A DNA stretch of 64,000 bases, taken from the NCBI GenBank assembly GCA_017469625.1, contig JAFUGA010000018.1, positions 229,629 through 293,628 on the forward strand, in the 5' to 3' direction. The first letter of the stretch is position 1. Each line of letters starts with the position of its first letter. The position numbers were made by a program, and so were the translations under genes. Below the pieces are notes generated by a model. That model was not told the DNA's origin. It worked only from the letters and a program-made list of their open reading frames with translations, and searched no databases. This document shows, one piece after another, positions 38,813-47,507 of the stretch. The stretch is from Bacteroidales bacterium (GTDB taxonomy: Bacteria; Bacteroidota; Bacteroidia; Bacteroidales; P3).

Positions 38813-39298
38813 TTAAGGTTTGGATATAATGTTTGTAGTCTTCGTTTGGGTGTTGTATTTTATAGAAACATTTTCTTTTATAGTATCTTTATGGGTAGCA
38901 AAATGCAGTTGTTTTAAAAAATTGCAAACTATTATACTGTCGTTTTCTTTTTTCATAGATAGAAGAGTAAAGTTGAACATATTAGTATCTTTTTCTATTT
39001 TCATAAGGTTTTCTTCTTTTACTGTCTTAGCAAAATCTTGCAAATCCTTTTCCCATATTGTGTATATAGGTGTAATATCTGTAAGTGTGTCTATAGTTCT
39101 TGGAAAAGAGATAGTTCCATGTATATTTTTTTCTCTGTCATTTAAATCTATATTACTTAACACCATACCCTCTAAAACTTCAACTTTTGGTTCTTGTTTT
39201 GCTTTTTGCTCTTTGGTTTCTTGCTTTTTTCTGCACGAAACGACTGTTAACAGCAACGAAATCAAAACAAAAACAACTATTATTTGTCTTTTTTTCAT
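38813..39298 (-). CDS. Small uncharacterised lipoprotein
   Basis: 161 residues. Lipobox LTVVSC with Cys at 22, then a short Lys/Glu/Gln linker (to about 40) and a globular part of mixed strands. No family recognised. A long open frame on the opposite strand (38820-39302) has no coding features and is taken as a shadow. First gene of the lipoprotein, lysozyme, dehydrogenase operon; an envelope role is inferred only from position. Confidence 0.75.
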   Translation of the reverse strand: MKKRQIIVVFVLISLLLTVVSCRKKQETKEQKAKQEPKVEVLEGMVLSNIDLNDREKNIHGTISFPRTIDTLTDITPIYTIWEKDLQDFAKTVKEENLMKIEKDTNMFNFTLLSMKKENDSIIVCNFLKQLHFATHKDTIKENVSIKYNTQTKTTNIISKP

Positions 39299-39353
39299 TT
39301 AAAATGTTCTTTTTATTTGTTACGTTCAATATAAGTAAAACTTATTTCGTTTG

Positions 39354-39361
39354 CAAAAATA
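39354..39361 (-). promoter_or_regulatory. -7 promoter box (TATTTTTG) for the lipoprotein-lysozyme operon
   Basis: TAnnTTTG match on the minus strand 55 nt before the ATG at 39298. Confidence 0.55.
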
Positions 39362-39407
39362 CAAATAAATTGTTTAAAAAATTTTTTATAGGTAAAAAAA
39401 TATGTAT

Positions 39408-39415
39408 TACTTTTG
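39408..39415 (+). promoter_or_regulatory. -7 promoter box (TACTTTTG) for the beta-CASP gene
   Basis: TAnnTTTG match 24 nt before the ATG at 39440. Confidence 0.65.
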
Positions 39416-39439
39416 TAGATAAGTTAAAAATAAAATTAT

Positions 39440-40846
39440 ATGACTATAGAATTTTTAGGTGCTGCTCAAGAAGTAACAGGTAGCAAACATTTAATAACAA
39501 CAAACAACGGTACAAAGATATTATTGGATTGTGGTTTGTATCAAGGTAAGGGTCTTGCAACAGATGCAGACAACAGAGATTTAGGTTTCAATCCTGCTGA
39601 GATAAATTATCTTATTCTTTCTCACGCACACATAGACCATTCGGGGTTGATACCTTATATAGTTAAGTTAGGTTTTCGCGGAACCATAATTACTACCCCT
39701 GCAACAAGGGATTTGTGTGCTATAATGCTACCAGATTCTGGTAATATTCAGGAGTTGGATACCATAACTTTCAACAAAAAAAGAGAAAAACAAGGCTTGC
39801 CAACAGTTTCTCCTATTTACACGGCAGAAGATGCAAGATTTGCTATGCAATACTTCGTTAGTGTGCCATACGATAGAGAGTTAAACTTTGGAACTTTTTC
39901 CATAATGTTTTCAGATAATGGACATATTTTGGGTTCTGCTACTTGCAATATCAAGGTTTTTGACAATGGAAAAGCAGACCCTACACGTATAGCCTTTACA
40001 GGAGATATTGGTAGATACACAGGAAGAATACTAAAACAACCTCAAATATTTCCACAGGCAGATTATATAATAATGGAAACGACTTATGGAGATAGAGTAC
40101 ACGAAAGTGTTGAGGAAAGTGAAGAGCAACTTTTAGACGTTGTAAAATATACTTGCATAAGAAAGAAAGGAAAACTTATAATCCCATCTTTTGCTGTTGG
40201 TCGTTCGCAAGAAATAATCTCTGTATTGAATGATTTATGGGAATCTGGACAACTTCCAAGTATAGATGTGTATGTAGATTCTCCTTTGAGTGTTAATGCT
40301 ACTAATATCTTCAGACTTCATACCGAATGTTTCAATGAAAGAATGCAGGAATTTATGCGTACAGACCCAGACCCATTTGGTTTTGATAAGTTGCACTATA
40401 TTCAAACTAATAAAGAGAGTAAAAGTTTGAACTATTCTTCTGCTCCTTGTATAATCATAAGTGCTTCTGGTATGATGGAGGCAGGAAGAGTTAAACACCA
40501 CATAGCAAACAACATAGAAAAGAAATCTACTACTATATTAGGTGTTGGCTATTGTGCTCCGACAACATTGGGTCATAAGATACTCAGAGGAGATAAAAAC
40601 GTTTCTATCTTTGGAACAAATCACAGGGTTTATGCAGATATTAGAAGAATAGAAGGATATTCTGCTCATGCTGACAAAGATGAGTTGCTTAGATTTATAG
40701 CACATACAGATAAAACTTTACTGAAGAAAATCTTTCTTGTACATGGAGAACACGATTCTCAAATTGCGTTTTCAGAAACTTTGAACTCGGCAGGTTATAA
40801 CGATGTTGTCATACCAGCAAAGAAAGATAAAATAGAGTTGGATTAG
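39440..40846 (+). CDS. Metallo-beta-lactamase/beta-CASP RNase-like protein
   Basis: 468 residues. MBL core: zinc motif SHAHIDHSG (61-69), HILGSATCNI, FTGDIGRYTG; beta-CASP insert with VDSPLSVNATNIFR; C-terminal SASGMMEAGRVKHH, EGYSAHADKDEL and FLVHGE. This is the arrangement of CPSF73-like RNA nucleases (bacterial Ysh1-type exonucleases). Substrate in Bacteroidota is not established. Heads an apparent operon with a thioredoxin-like gene and aroQ (5-nt gap, then overlap). Confidence 0.88.
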   Translation: MTIEFLGAAQEVTGSKHLITTNNGTKILLDCGLYQGKGLATDADNRDLGFNPAEINYLILSHAHIDHSGLIPYIVKLGFRGTIITTPATRDLCAIMLPDSGNIQELDTITFNKKREKQGLPTVSPIYTAEDARFAMQYFVSVPYDRELNFGTFSIMFSDNGHILGSATCNIKVFDNGKADPTRIAFTGDIGRYTGRILKQPQIFPQADYIIMETTYGDRVHESVEESEEQLLDVVKYTCIRKKGKLIIPSFAVGRSQEIISVLNDLWESGQLPSIDVYVDSPLSVNATNIFRLHTECFNERMQEFMRTDPDPFGFDKLHYIQTNKESKSLNYSSAPCIIISASGMMEAGRVKHHIANNIEKKSTTILGVGYCAPTTLGHKILRGDKNVSIFGTNHRVYADIRRIEGYSAHADKDELLRFIAHTDKTLLKKIFLVHGEHDSQIAFSETLNSAGYNDVVIPAKKDKIELD

Positions 40847-40851
40847 AAACT

Positions 40852-41349
40852 ATGAGATTTTTTTCTTTATCAATATTATTTTTTTCTACTCTTGTGAATA
40901 CGTTTTGTTATTCACAAGAGGAGTTTCTTTTTGATAAATACAACAATCAACATCTCTATACAAAAGGAGCAAATTTCAGTATAGAAATACCTGATTGCGA
41001 TAGTATTAAAGATTTATATTCTTTAAATGCAGACAGCATTTACGTACTGTTTTACGACCCTTATTGCGAACATTGTAAGAAAGAAATAAAACATTTACGA
41101 AAAAATAAATCTCTAAACAAAAGAATAGAGAAAAAGGAACTTATTTTCCTTACCATAGCACCTGATATTGAGAAAGATGAATGGCTGAAATGTGTAAAGA
41201 AAATGCCGAAACAGTGGCTCAATGCTTACAGTTCGGACAACGAAATGATAATAAAAAAGTATCTTTGGAAAGTTCCGGAGTTGTTTGTTTTTGATAGAGA
41301 AAAGATTATCCATAAAATAGAAATGTACAAAGAAGAATACGATGAATAA
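40852..41349 (+). CDS. Exported thioredoxin-like protein
   Basis: 165 residues with a signal peptide (to about residue 21). Thioredoxin-fold features: VLFYDPYCEHCKKEIKHLRK with the redox pair C72-E-H-C75, then LIFLTIAPDIEKDEW and a YLWKVPELFVFDRE segment carrying the cis-Pro. Resembles the DUF5106/TlpA-type periplasmic oxidoreductases of Bacteroidota. Ends 8 nt inside the next gene. Confidence 0.8.
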   Translation: MRFFSLSILFFSTLVNTFCYSQEEFLFDKYNNQHLYTKGANFSIEIPDCDSIKDLYSLNADSIYVLFYDPYCEHCKKEIKHLRKNKSLNKRIEKKELIFLTIAPDIEKDEWLKCVKKMPKQWLNAYSSDNEMIIKKYLWKVPELFVFDREKIIHKIEMYKEEYDE

Positions 41350-41776
41350 AGATATGAAGAAAATAAACAGTGTTTTGATTATAAACGGTGCAAACCTTAA
41401 TCTGCTTGGCAAAAGAGAACCAGAAATTTATGGAAACCAAGATTTTGAATCCTATCTTGCAGAACTAAAACAGATGTTTCCAAAGATAAATATCTCCTAT
41501 TTTCAATCCAATATTGAGGGAGAAATAGTTGATGCTTTGCAATCCTGCACTCAAGACGCTGTTATTTTGAATGCAGGTGGGTATTCTCATACTTCGGTAG
41601 TTATACGTGATGTTATACAAGTAATAAATCAACCTGTTATAGAAGTACATATTTCAAATATTTTTGCAAGGGAAAGTTTTCGTCAAACAAGTTTGCTTTC
41701 CCCTGTTTGCAATGGCTGTATAATAGGTTTAGGACTTAAAGGCTACAAATTGGCACTTCAAAGTCTAATAGATTAA
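41342..41776 (+). CDS. aroQ: Type II 3-dehydroquinate dehydratase
   Basis: 144 residues; third step of the shikimate pathway, dodecameric in the family. Seen: INGANLNLLGKREPEIYG with the catalytic Tyr, the lid Arg region, FQSNIEGEIVDALQ, ILNAGGYSHTSVVIRD, and EVHISNIFARESFRQTSLLSPVCNG. Start either ATG at 41342 (overlapping the previous gene by 8 nt) or 41354; the family usually starts a few residues before the INGAN motif, so both fit. Confidence 0.92.
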   Translation: MNKDMKKINSVLIINGANLNLLGKREPEIYGNQDFESYLAELKQMFPKINISYFQSNIEGEIVDALQSCTQDAVILNAGGYSHTSVVIRDVIQVINQPVIEVHISNIFARESFRQTSLLSPVCNGCIIGLGLKGYKLALQSLID

Positions 41777-41855
41777 CCTTATCATTCTAAGGAAAAACAA
41801 TAAGAACTATAAATATTAGTTCAATATCCAATAGATGAACACTATTACCAAAAGA

Positions 41856-41891
41856 AAAAACACAGAAATATAAAAATATCTCTGTGTTTTT
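41856..41891. terminator. Bidirectional terminator between aroQ and the aldo/keto reductase
   Basis: AAAAACACAGA (41856-41866) pairs with TCTGTGTTTTT (41881-41891). The A and T stretches of the arms provide T runs in both directions. Confidence 0.75.
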
Positions 41892-41942
41892 ACAATTTTG
41901 TTTCTTAGATTTATTTTCTTAAAATCTTTGTTACAAACGTTT

Positions 41943-43316
41943 TTATGCGTTCAGTACTTCTTTTATTCTTGACATCTGAGTCGGTATTCTTATCTTTTGA
42001 GGACATTTTGCAAGACATATACCACAATCTCTACATTTTGTAGCATCTTCTTCTACTTTCAAAGCCTTGTGGAAACCATCTTTAAATTCTGCTGCTCTTT
42101 CCATATAATCTTTTGCGTCCCTTTCTGGTAGAGGAATTATTCTTTTGTCTATCTTTTCGTTGTAATAAGCAAAGTTTCCTGGTATATTAACACCGAAAGG
42201 ACAAGGCATACAATAATTACATTGAGTACATGGAATAGTAGGATAACCTTCTATTTTGTCGGCTGCTGCAGCCAAGATAGAGTTTTCTTTTTCTGTACAT
42301 GGTTCTAAAGGAGAGAAAGTTTTGATGTTATCTTCCACGTGTTCCATCTTTGACATACCAGACAAAGCAGTAAGAACATTTGGATAAGTTCCACACCAAC
42401 GGAAAGCCCATGAAGCAATAGAATCATCAGGACGCATAGCCTTTAAATCGTTTTCTACATCCTTTGGAACGTTTGCCAATCTTCCTCCTCTCAAAGGTTC
42501 CATTATTACAACAGGAATATTAAGTTTAGTCAGTCTGTTATACAAATATTCTGCATCTCCATCGGCTTCTTCTCTTGAACCTTTCATAGAAGCGTGCCTC
42601 CAATCAACATAGTTCATCTGTATTTGAACAAAATCCCAATGATATTTACTATGTTGAGATAAAAAGTAATCAAAAACCTTCACATCGCCATGATAAGAAA
42701 AACCAAGGTTGCGAATACGTCCTGCTTCTCTCTCTTTAACCAAAAATTCCATCATTCCATTGTCTTCAAATCTCTCTTTCAACTCGTTTGGTCCGTTTCC
42801 ACCTATGGCATGCAACAAATAATAATCTATAACCTTTACTCCAAGATTTTTAAATGAATCGTGGTACATCTTCATTGAAGCCTCTTTTGTCCATTGTTCT
42901 TTTTGGAAATTAGATAGTTTTGTTGCTATGAAAAAATCTTCTCTCTTGTGTCTTCCAAGTGCAATACCTGTAGCCGTTTCACTCTTTCCACCGTGATAAA
43001 CAGGTGCTGTATCAAAATAATTCACACCATTGGCAATAGCATAATCAACCATTGCATTTACCTCATTTTGATTTATTACCCTGTTTGTATTTGGCAATCT
43101 CATCATTCCAAATCCTAACAAAGAAACACTGTCTTTTGTGTTTCGATTAACACGGTAAGTCATCTTAATGTTTGGATTTTTCTTCTTATCTTCTTTCAAT
43201 ACGTTTCCTGCTACACTTGTTATTGGGTCCAAAAGCATAGTAGATGCAAGTCCTATACCCGTAAAGCCCATTCTTTTCAAGAACTGCCTTCTGTTTATCT
43301 GTTTCTTTTCTTCCAT
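41943..43316 (-). CDS. Tat-exported aldo/keto reductase with ferredoxin domain
   Basis: 457 residues. N-terminal twin-arginine signal NRRQFLKRMGFTGIGLAS (R9, R10). AKR TIM barrel (about 50-340) with the catalytic Tyr in FDTAPVYHGGKSE and an Asp/Lys/His set typical of the family. C-terminal region binds two 4Fe-4S clusters: CTQCNYCMPCPFGV and CRDCGICLAKCPQKI. The Tat signal fits export of a cofactor-loaded enzyme to the periplasm. Substrate unknown. Such proteins are common in Bacteroidota. Confidence 0.9.
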   Translation of the reverse strand: MEEKKQINRRQFLKRMGFTGIGLASTMLLDPITSVAGNVLKEDKKKNPNIKMTYRVNRNTKDSVSLLGFGMMRLPNTNRVINQNEVNAMVDYAIANGVNYFDTAPVYHGGKSETATGIALGRHKREDFFIATKLSNFQKEQWTKEASMKMYHDSFKNLGVKVIDYYLLHAIGGNGPNELKERFEDNGMMEFLVKEREAGRIRNLGFSYHGDVKVFDYFLSQHSKYHWDFVQIQMNYVDWRHASMKGSREEADGDAEYLYNRLTKLNIPVVIMEPLRGGRLANVPKDVENDLKAMRPDDSIASWAFRWCGTYPNVLTALSGMSKMEHVEDNIKTFSPLEPCTEKENSILAAAADKIEGYPTIPCTQCNYCMPCPFGVNIPGNFAYYNEKIDKRIIPLPERDAKDYMERAAEFKDGFHKALKVEEDATKCRDCGICLAKCPQKIRIPTQMSRIKEVLNA

Positions 43317-43340
43317 ATTGTATTATAATTGTTCAGTTTG

Positions 43341-43348
43341 CAAATATA
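43341..43348 (-). promoter_or_regulatory. -7 promoter box (TATATTTG) for the aldo/keto reductase gene
   Basis: Exact TAnnTTTG match on the minus strand, 24 nt before the ATG at 43316. Confidence 0.75.
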
Positions 43349-43368
43349 CAAAAATTTTAACAAAAAAG

Positions 43369-43397
43369 AAGAGAACAATAATTATTGTCCTCTTTTT
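43369..43397. terminator. Hairpin between recR and the aldo/keto reductase
   Basis: Stem of 12-13 bp built on ACAATAATTATTGT with GAG/CTC flanks and one mismatch; A-rich on the left, T-rich on the right. It lies 170 nt past recR, so may end recR transcription on the minus strand, but distance makes this uncertain. Confidence 0.5.
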
Positions 43398-43566
43398 CTA
43401 TAATAAAACTGTATGTACTACCTTTTATGATAACGCACTGTGTATGTAAATACTACCTTTTTAGATTCTAATGATTTCAACTGCATACTCCACAACAATT
43501 CACCCGTCTTTTCATTGCGTTATAATGTTTTTTGATTATTATTCTGTTTTGTAAAAATACTTTGGT

Positions 43567-44184
43567 TTATTTTGAATATATATTATCAAAAGGCATACGA
43601 TTGGCTATGGAACGTCCCAATGTAATCTCATCTGCATACTCTATATTGTCGCCTATTGCCACTCCACGTGCTATAGCCGAAACTTTAACATTCATATCCT
43701 TTACTATCTTGTTGATATAAAAGCATGTAGTATCTCCTTCCATAGTTGTAGGCAAGGCAAGTATTATTTCAGAAATATTATCTTTGGCTATCCTTTCCAC
43801 AAGTTCTGCTATGCGTATATCTTTCGCACTTATACCATCTACAGGCGAAATAATACCACCCAAAACGTGGTAAATACCAGAATATTGGTTAGTATTCTCT
43901 ATAGCCATAACATCTCTTACGTTTTCCACAACACATATTATACTATGGTCCCTTTTATTGTCTTTGCAAACTTCACATTCTTCGCTGTCGGATATAGAAT
44001 AACAGTGCTTACAAAGTTGTATCTTTGAACGCATATTCAATAAACTTTCTGCCAAACTTGTAGTCGTCTGCTCATCTTCTTGCAATAGATGTAGAGCAAA
44101 ACGAAGTGCCGTCCTTTTGCCTACTCCGGGAAGTTTAGATAATTCATTTATAACATTTTCAAGATATATTGAAGGATAATCCAT
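43567..44184 (-). CDS. recR: Recombination mediator RecR
   Basis: 205 residues. Works with RecO/RecF in RecA loading at gaps. Seen: HhH region LSKLPGVGKRTALRFALHLL, zinc finger with C58, C61, C70 and C73, and the Toprim domain with ICVVENVRDVMAIENT and LALPTTMEGDTTCFY. Length normal. Two tandem promoter boxes stand upstream. Confidence 0.96.
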   Translation of the reverse strand: MDYPSIYLENVINELSKLPGVGKRTALRFALHLLQEDEQTTTSLAESLLNMRSKIQLCKHCYSISDSEECEVCKDNKRDHSIICVVENVRDVMAIENTNQYSGIYHVLGGIISPVDGISAKDIRIAELVERIAKDNISEIILALPTTMEGDTTCFYINKIVKDMNVKVSAIARGVAIGDNIEYADEITLGRSIANRMPFDNIYSK

Positions 44185-44207
44185 AAGTTACTTTATTTTC
44201 TTTTTTG

Positions 44208-44215
44208 CAAATATA
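44208..44215 (-). promoter_or_regulatory. -7 promoter box (TATATTTG), proximal, for recR
   Basis: Exact TAnnTTTG match on the minus strand, 23 nt before the ATG at 44184. Confidence 0.7.
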
Positions 44216-44227
44216 CAATCTTTTTTG

Positions 44228-44235
44228 CAAATATA
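44228..44235 (-). promoter_or_regulatory. -7 promoter box (TATATTTG), distal copy, for recR
   Basis: Identical box exactly 20 bp further upstream, within a repeated block TCTTTTTTGCAAATATA-like on the plus strand (15 bases identical). Looks like a small tandem duplication of the promoter. Confidence 0.5.
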
Positions 44236-44262
44236 TTTTTCTCTTGCTTCATTTTGTGTTTC

Positions 44263-44409
44263 TATCTCTTTGTTTTAATTTTGTAGAACTTTGTTTTAAA
44301 ATTCTATCTCTTTGTTTTAATTTCACGAAACTTTGTTTTAATTTTCTATCTCTTTGTTTTAGAAAATTAGAATCAAGTTCTGTGAAATTAAAACGAAGTT
44401 TTATTGGAA
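44263..44409. repeat. 21-bp modular array 6 (7 units)
   Basis: Seven units from 44263; centres five TTT, then CAA and GAA. Left arms TATCTC, TAGAAC, TATCTC, CGAAAC, TATCTC, TAGAAT, TAAAAC. It lies between the divergent recR and symporter genes; the units switch strand five units in. Confidence 0.95.
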
Positions 44410-44537
44410 TGAGGGGGTGTTTGGGTTTAGTGGAATGTAGGTTTGGATAGAGAAAACTTTAATGGTAGTAGGAGGGGTAAAGGTTTTTAAATAGCAAATA
44501 AAAACATTTGCTGGGTTATTCTTTGGAAAATATGATG

Positions 44538-44545
44538 TAATTTTG
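44538..44545 (+). promoter_or_regulatory. -7 promoter box (TAATTTTG) for the SSS symporter
   Basis: Exact TAnnTTTG match 40 nt before the ATG at 44586. Confidence 0.72.
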
Positions 44546-44585
44546 CAAAACGTTTTATTTATTAAAGTAGTAATATTACATTTTT

Positions 44586-46052
44586 ATGGAAACAATTATA
44601 TTTATTGTATTTGTACTTTATACGCTTTTGCTTTTCTCTGTAACGTTGATAACTTCACGCAAGGCAGACAGTAAAGCGTTTTTTCAAGGTAACAAAAAAA
44701 GTCCTTGGTTTGTTGTAGCCTATGGTATGATAGGTGCTTCGCTTTCGGGGGTTACTTTTATGAGTGTGCCGGGTTGGGTAAATGACAGAATGTTTACTTA
44801 TATGCTTATGGTGTTTGGCTATTTCTTGGGTTATTTAGTTATAGCCTTTGTGCTGATGCCTACATATTATAAACTAAATCTTGTAAGTATATATACCTAT
44901 CTTGAAAAGCGTTTCGGATTTTTTGCACACAAGACAGGCAGTGCTTTCTTTATACTTTCCAGATGTTTAGGTGCAAGTCTTAGAATGTTTATCGTAATCA
45001 TAGTACTTTACAATTTTGTTTTCAAATCTTGGAACCTACCTTTTGAACTTACAGTCGTTTTGTTCTTGGCTTTAATTCTGCTTTTCACCATCAAAGGAGG
45101 CGTTAAGACAATAGTATGGACGGACACTCTTCAAACAACGTTTATGCTTGCTGCTTTGGTTATATGTTTTATAATAGTGTCAAATTCTTTAGGATTTTCC
45201 TTTGGTGGTATGATAAACAAGATTGCTCATAGTGAATACTTTACTTTCATAGAAACAGACAGTGCTTCACGTAACTGTTGGTGGAAACAAATATTGGGAG
45301 GTATGTTTATATGTATAGCAATGACAGGTTTAGACCAAGAAATGATGCAAAAAAATCTCTCTTGTAAAAACATATCTTCAGCACAAAAGAATATGATAAG
45401 TTTTTCTCTTATATTGTTTGTTGTCAATTTTCTTTTCCTTATGTTAGGTTCTGCTCTTTATATCTTTAAAGCACAAAATGGAATACCAGCCTCAGGAGAT
45501 GACCTTTTCCCCGAAATAGCCATCAATCATTTACCTGCTGTGGCTTCTATAATATTTATTATCGGTTTAATATCTGCTCTTTATCCAAGTGCAGATGGTG
45601 CTTTAACTTCCTTAACTACTGCTTTTTGTATAGATTTTCTTAATTTTGAAAACAGGAAAGATAAAGACGAAAAACAAAAGACACGTATTCGTCATTGGGT
45701 TCATCTTTCTTTTGCTGTGTTATTTACATTGATTATAATATTCTATTACCACAACAAAAACGAACATCTTATAGATATTCTATATCAAGTAGCCAGCATA
45801 ACGTATGGACCTCTTTTGGGATTGTTTTCTTTTGGTCTTATGACAAAAAGAGAGGTGAAAGACAAATATACACCATTGGTTTGCGTGCTTGCTCCTTTGA
45901 TTTGTTTTATACTTAACAACAATTCTAAACAATGGTTCAACTACTCTTTTGATTTTGAACTTCTACTGCTGAATGGATTACTTACATTTATAGGTCTTTA
46001 CATTATAAGTACTAAAACGAAAAAACAGAATACTTTACCTTATGAACAATAA
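44586..46052 (+). CDS. Sodium:solute symporter (SSS family)
   Basis: 488 residues, about 13 TM helices. SSS features: N-terminal TM then KADSKAFFQGNKKSPWFVVAYGMIGASLSGVTFMSVPGW (TM2 sodium-site region), and later GLISALYPSADGALTSLTTAFCIDFL near TM9. Imports an unidentified solute with sodium. The stop overlaps the next start by 11 nt, so the two transporters are coupled. Confidence 0.88.
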   Translation: METIIFIVFVLYTLLLFSVTLITSRKADSKAFFQGNKKSPWFVVAYGMIGASLSGVTFMSVPGWVNDRMFTYMLMVFGYFLGYLVIAFVLMPTYYKLNLVSIYTYLEKRFGFFAHKTGSAFFILSRCLGASLRMFIVIIVLYNFVFKSWNLPFELTVVLFLALILLFTIKGGVKTIVWTDTLQTTFMLAALVICFIIVSNSLGFSFGGMINKIAHSEYFTFIETDSASRNCWWKQILGGMFICIAMTGLDQEMMQKNLSCKNISSAQKNMISFSLILFVVNFLFLMLGSALYIFKAQNGIPASGDDLFPEIAINHLPAVASIIFIIGLISALYPSADGALTSLTTAFCIDFLNFENRKDKDEKQKTRIRHWVHLSFAVLFTLIIIFYYHNKNEHLIDILYQVASITYGPLLGLFSFGLMTKREVKDKYTPLVCVLAPLICFILNNNSKQWFNYSFDFELLLLNGLLTFIGLYIISTKTKKQNTLPYEQ

Positions 46053-46917
46053 ACTAAAAGGATATTTGGCAGGTATATGTGCAGCTGTGGCTTATGGAAC
46101 TAACCCTTTGGGTGCCTTATTTCTTTACAAAGAGGGTTTTAATCCTGCAAGTGTTATATTCTATCGCTTTACTTTTGCCGTTATATTGTTGTTTCTTATT
46201 CTTAAAATAAAGAAAGTACCTCTGAGAATAAACTCTACAGAACTTAAAGTATTGCTTGCTTTGGGTATAACCTTTGCTGCTTCGGCTTTGTCTTTATATA
46301 CGAGTTTCAATTATTTAGATTCTGGTATAGCATCTACAGTTTTGTTCGCCTATCCTATTATGGTAGCGGTAATTATGGCTGTTTTCTTCAAAGAAAGAGT
46401 GAATATATTTATAGTCCTCTCTATAATACTCAGTGCTATAGGTATTCTTATGTTGTACAATATAGACACAAACGCAAAACTCTCTATTTTAGGAATTTCT
46501 CTCGTTTTAATATCCTCTTTGACCTATGCTGTATATATAGTAATTGTCAATCGCTCAAAGATAAACATTACACCCTTTAAGATGACTTTTTATATAATGT
46601 CCTTTGCTGCCGTTTGCACATTCTTATACTCCTTTTCATCAAAAGAAAACAACATTATACTTATACCAAATATGACTTCTATGCTGTGGATATTGTTTGC
46701 ATCTATAGTACCTACTATAATAGCAATGACACTTTTAAATATAGGTATATTCTATGCAGGTTCAACACCTACTGCCATTATGGGAGCGTTGGAACCTGTT
46801 ACAGCTGTTATCATAAGTATTACTATATTTGACGGTGTCTTTACTTTAAGGCTTGCAAGTGGTATTCTATTGATACTTATCTCTGTTCTAATCATCATTA
46901 TTCCTAAAAAGCGTTAA
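46042..46917 (+). CDS. EamA/DMT-family transporter
   Basis: 291 residues, ten TM helices as two EamA repeats (about 5-140 and 150-288; each ending in an ALEPVTAVIISI-type or FFKERVN-type motif). Drug/metabolite transporter family; substrate unknown. Starts inside the symporter 3' end. Confidence 0.88.
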   Translation: MNNKLKGYLAGICAAVAYGTNPLGALFLYKEGFNPASVIFYRFTFAVILLFLILKIKKVPLRINSTELKVLLALGITFAASALSLYTSFNYLDSGIASTVLFAYPIMVAVIMAVFFKERVNIFIVLSIILSAIGILMLYNIDTNAKLSILGISLVLISSLTYAVYIVIVNRSKINITPFKMTFYIMSFAAVCTFLYSFSSKENNIILIPNMTSMLWILFASIVPTIIAMTLLNIGIFYAGSTPTAIMGALEPVTAVIISITIFDGVFTLRLASGILLILISVLIIIIPKKR

Positions 46918-46947
46918 AAATATTAGGCTTTATTCAAATTTTTATCG

Positions 46948-46955
46948 TATATTTG
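46948..46955 (+). promoter_or_regulatory. -7 promoter box (TATATTTG) for the TM2-YidD operon
   Basis: Exact TAnnTTTG match; predicts a leader of about 105 nt before the ATG at 47067. Confidence 0.72.
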
Positions 46956-46997
46956 CAAACCTTTATTAGTTAAAAGTATTCTGAACGAAGAAAAGTG

Positions 46998-47044
46998 GTG
47001 AGCATTTCTTTGGTTTAGAATGTGTAAGTAAAATGGTTGCTCAC
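46998..47044 (+). promoter_or_regulatory. Possible stem in the TM2-YidD operon leader
   Basis: GTGAGCA (46998-47004) pairs with TGCTCAC (47038-47044) over 7 bp around a 33-nt loop, in an otherwise AT-rich leader. Could be a weak regulatory structure; no known riboswitch recognised. Confidence 0.3.
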
Positions 47045-47066
47045 TGTATTTAATTTTTAAAAATTT

Positions 47067-47504
47067 ATGAAAAAGACTTTGTTTATCTTAGTTGCGATGT
47101 TCGGTTTCTGCTCTTTGAGTTTTGCAGACAAATATTCATTGGATAACGATGTTATCAACAATGCTTTTGCTTCTGCTACAGAGGTAAGTTTGGATAACTT
47201 GAACTTAGGCGATTTGAACCTTACAGGAATGGATATGAATCTTGCTAATTCTTTATCTATGGCAAGTAGAGGTAGCGACAAACATTGGGCTGTAGCAGCA
47301 GTATTAGATTTCTTTTTAGGAGGTATAGGAATACACAGAATGTATCTTGGTTCTTCTCCTATGATGTGGCTGTGGTACGGTGTTACATGTTGTGGTATAT
47401 TTGGTATAGTTCCTGTTATAGACTTTGTAGTTCTTATAGTAGATGGAGTACAAGGCGATGTAGGAAAATACGTTGGTAATTCCAGCTATTTTATGTGGAT
47501 GTAA
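47067..47504 (+). CDS. Exported TM2-domain protein
   Basis: 145 residues. Signal peptide (to about 20, LSFADKYS), a linker with Asn/Leu repeats (LDNLNLGDLNLTGMDMNLANSL), then a TM2 domain (about 72-140): KHWAVAAVLDFFLGGIGIHRMYLGSSPMMWLWY and the second helix GIFGIVPVIDFVVLIVDG. TM2 proteins are membrane hairpins of unknown bacterial role. First gene of a five-gene operon; the next starts 3 nt after its stop. Confidence 0.85.
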   Translation: MKKTLFILVAMFGFCSLSFADKYSLDNDVINNAFASATEVSLDNLNLGDLNLTGMDMNLANSLSMASRGSDKHWAVAAVLDFFLGGIGIHRMYLGSSPMMWLWYGVTCCGIFGIVPVIDFVVLIVDGVQGDVGKYVGNSSYFMWM

Positions 47505-47507
47505 AAA

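Noticed and set aside
38820..39302. 160-codon open frame opposite the small lipoprotein gene
   Set aside because: The minus-strand product has a clear lipobox, operon context and a promoter box; the plus-strand frame is hydrophobic shadow translation of an AT-rich gene.
43430..43525. Inverted repeat ATAACGCA / TGCGTTAT and a loose direct repeat (CTGTATGTA, ACTACCTTTT) between recR and the aldo/keto reductase
   Set aside because: Arms are only 8 bp and 80 bases apart, and the direct repeat is imperfect; expected by chance in this AT-rich gap.
44205..44450. Open frames across arrays that translate into heptad repeats (LCFNFLS/LCFRKLE-type), also at 10374-10592 and 36005-36229
   Set aside because: 21 is a multiple of 3, so any array is trivially periodic in protein and often open. 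The frames lie on different strands, have no start signals, and the words work as DNA quasi-palindromes rather than as codons.
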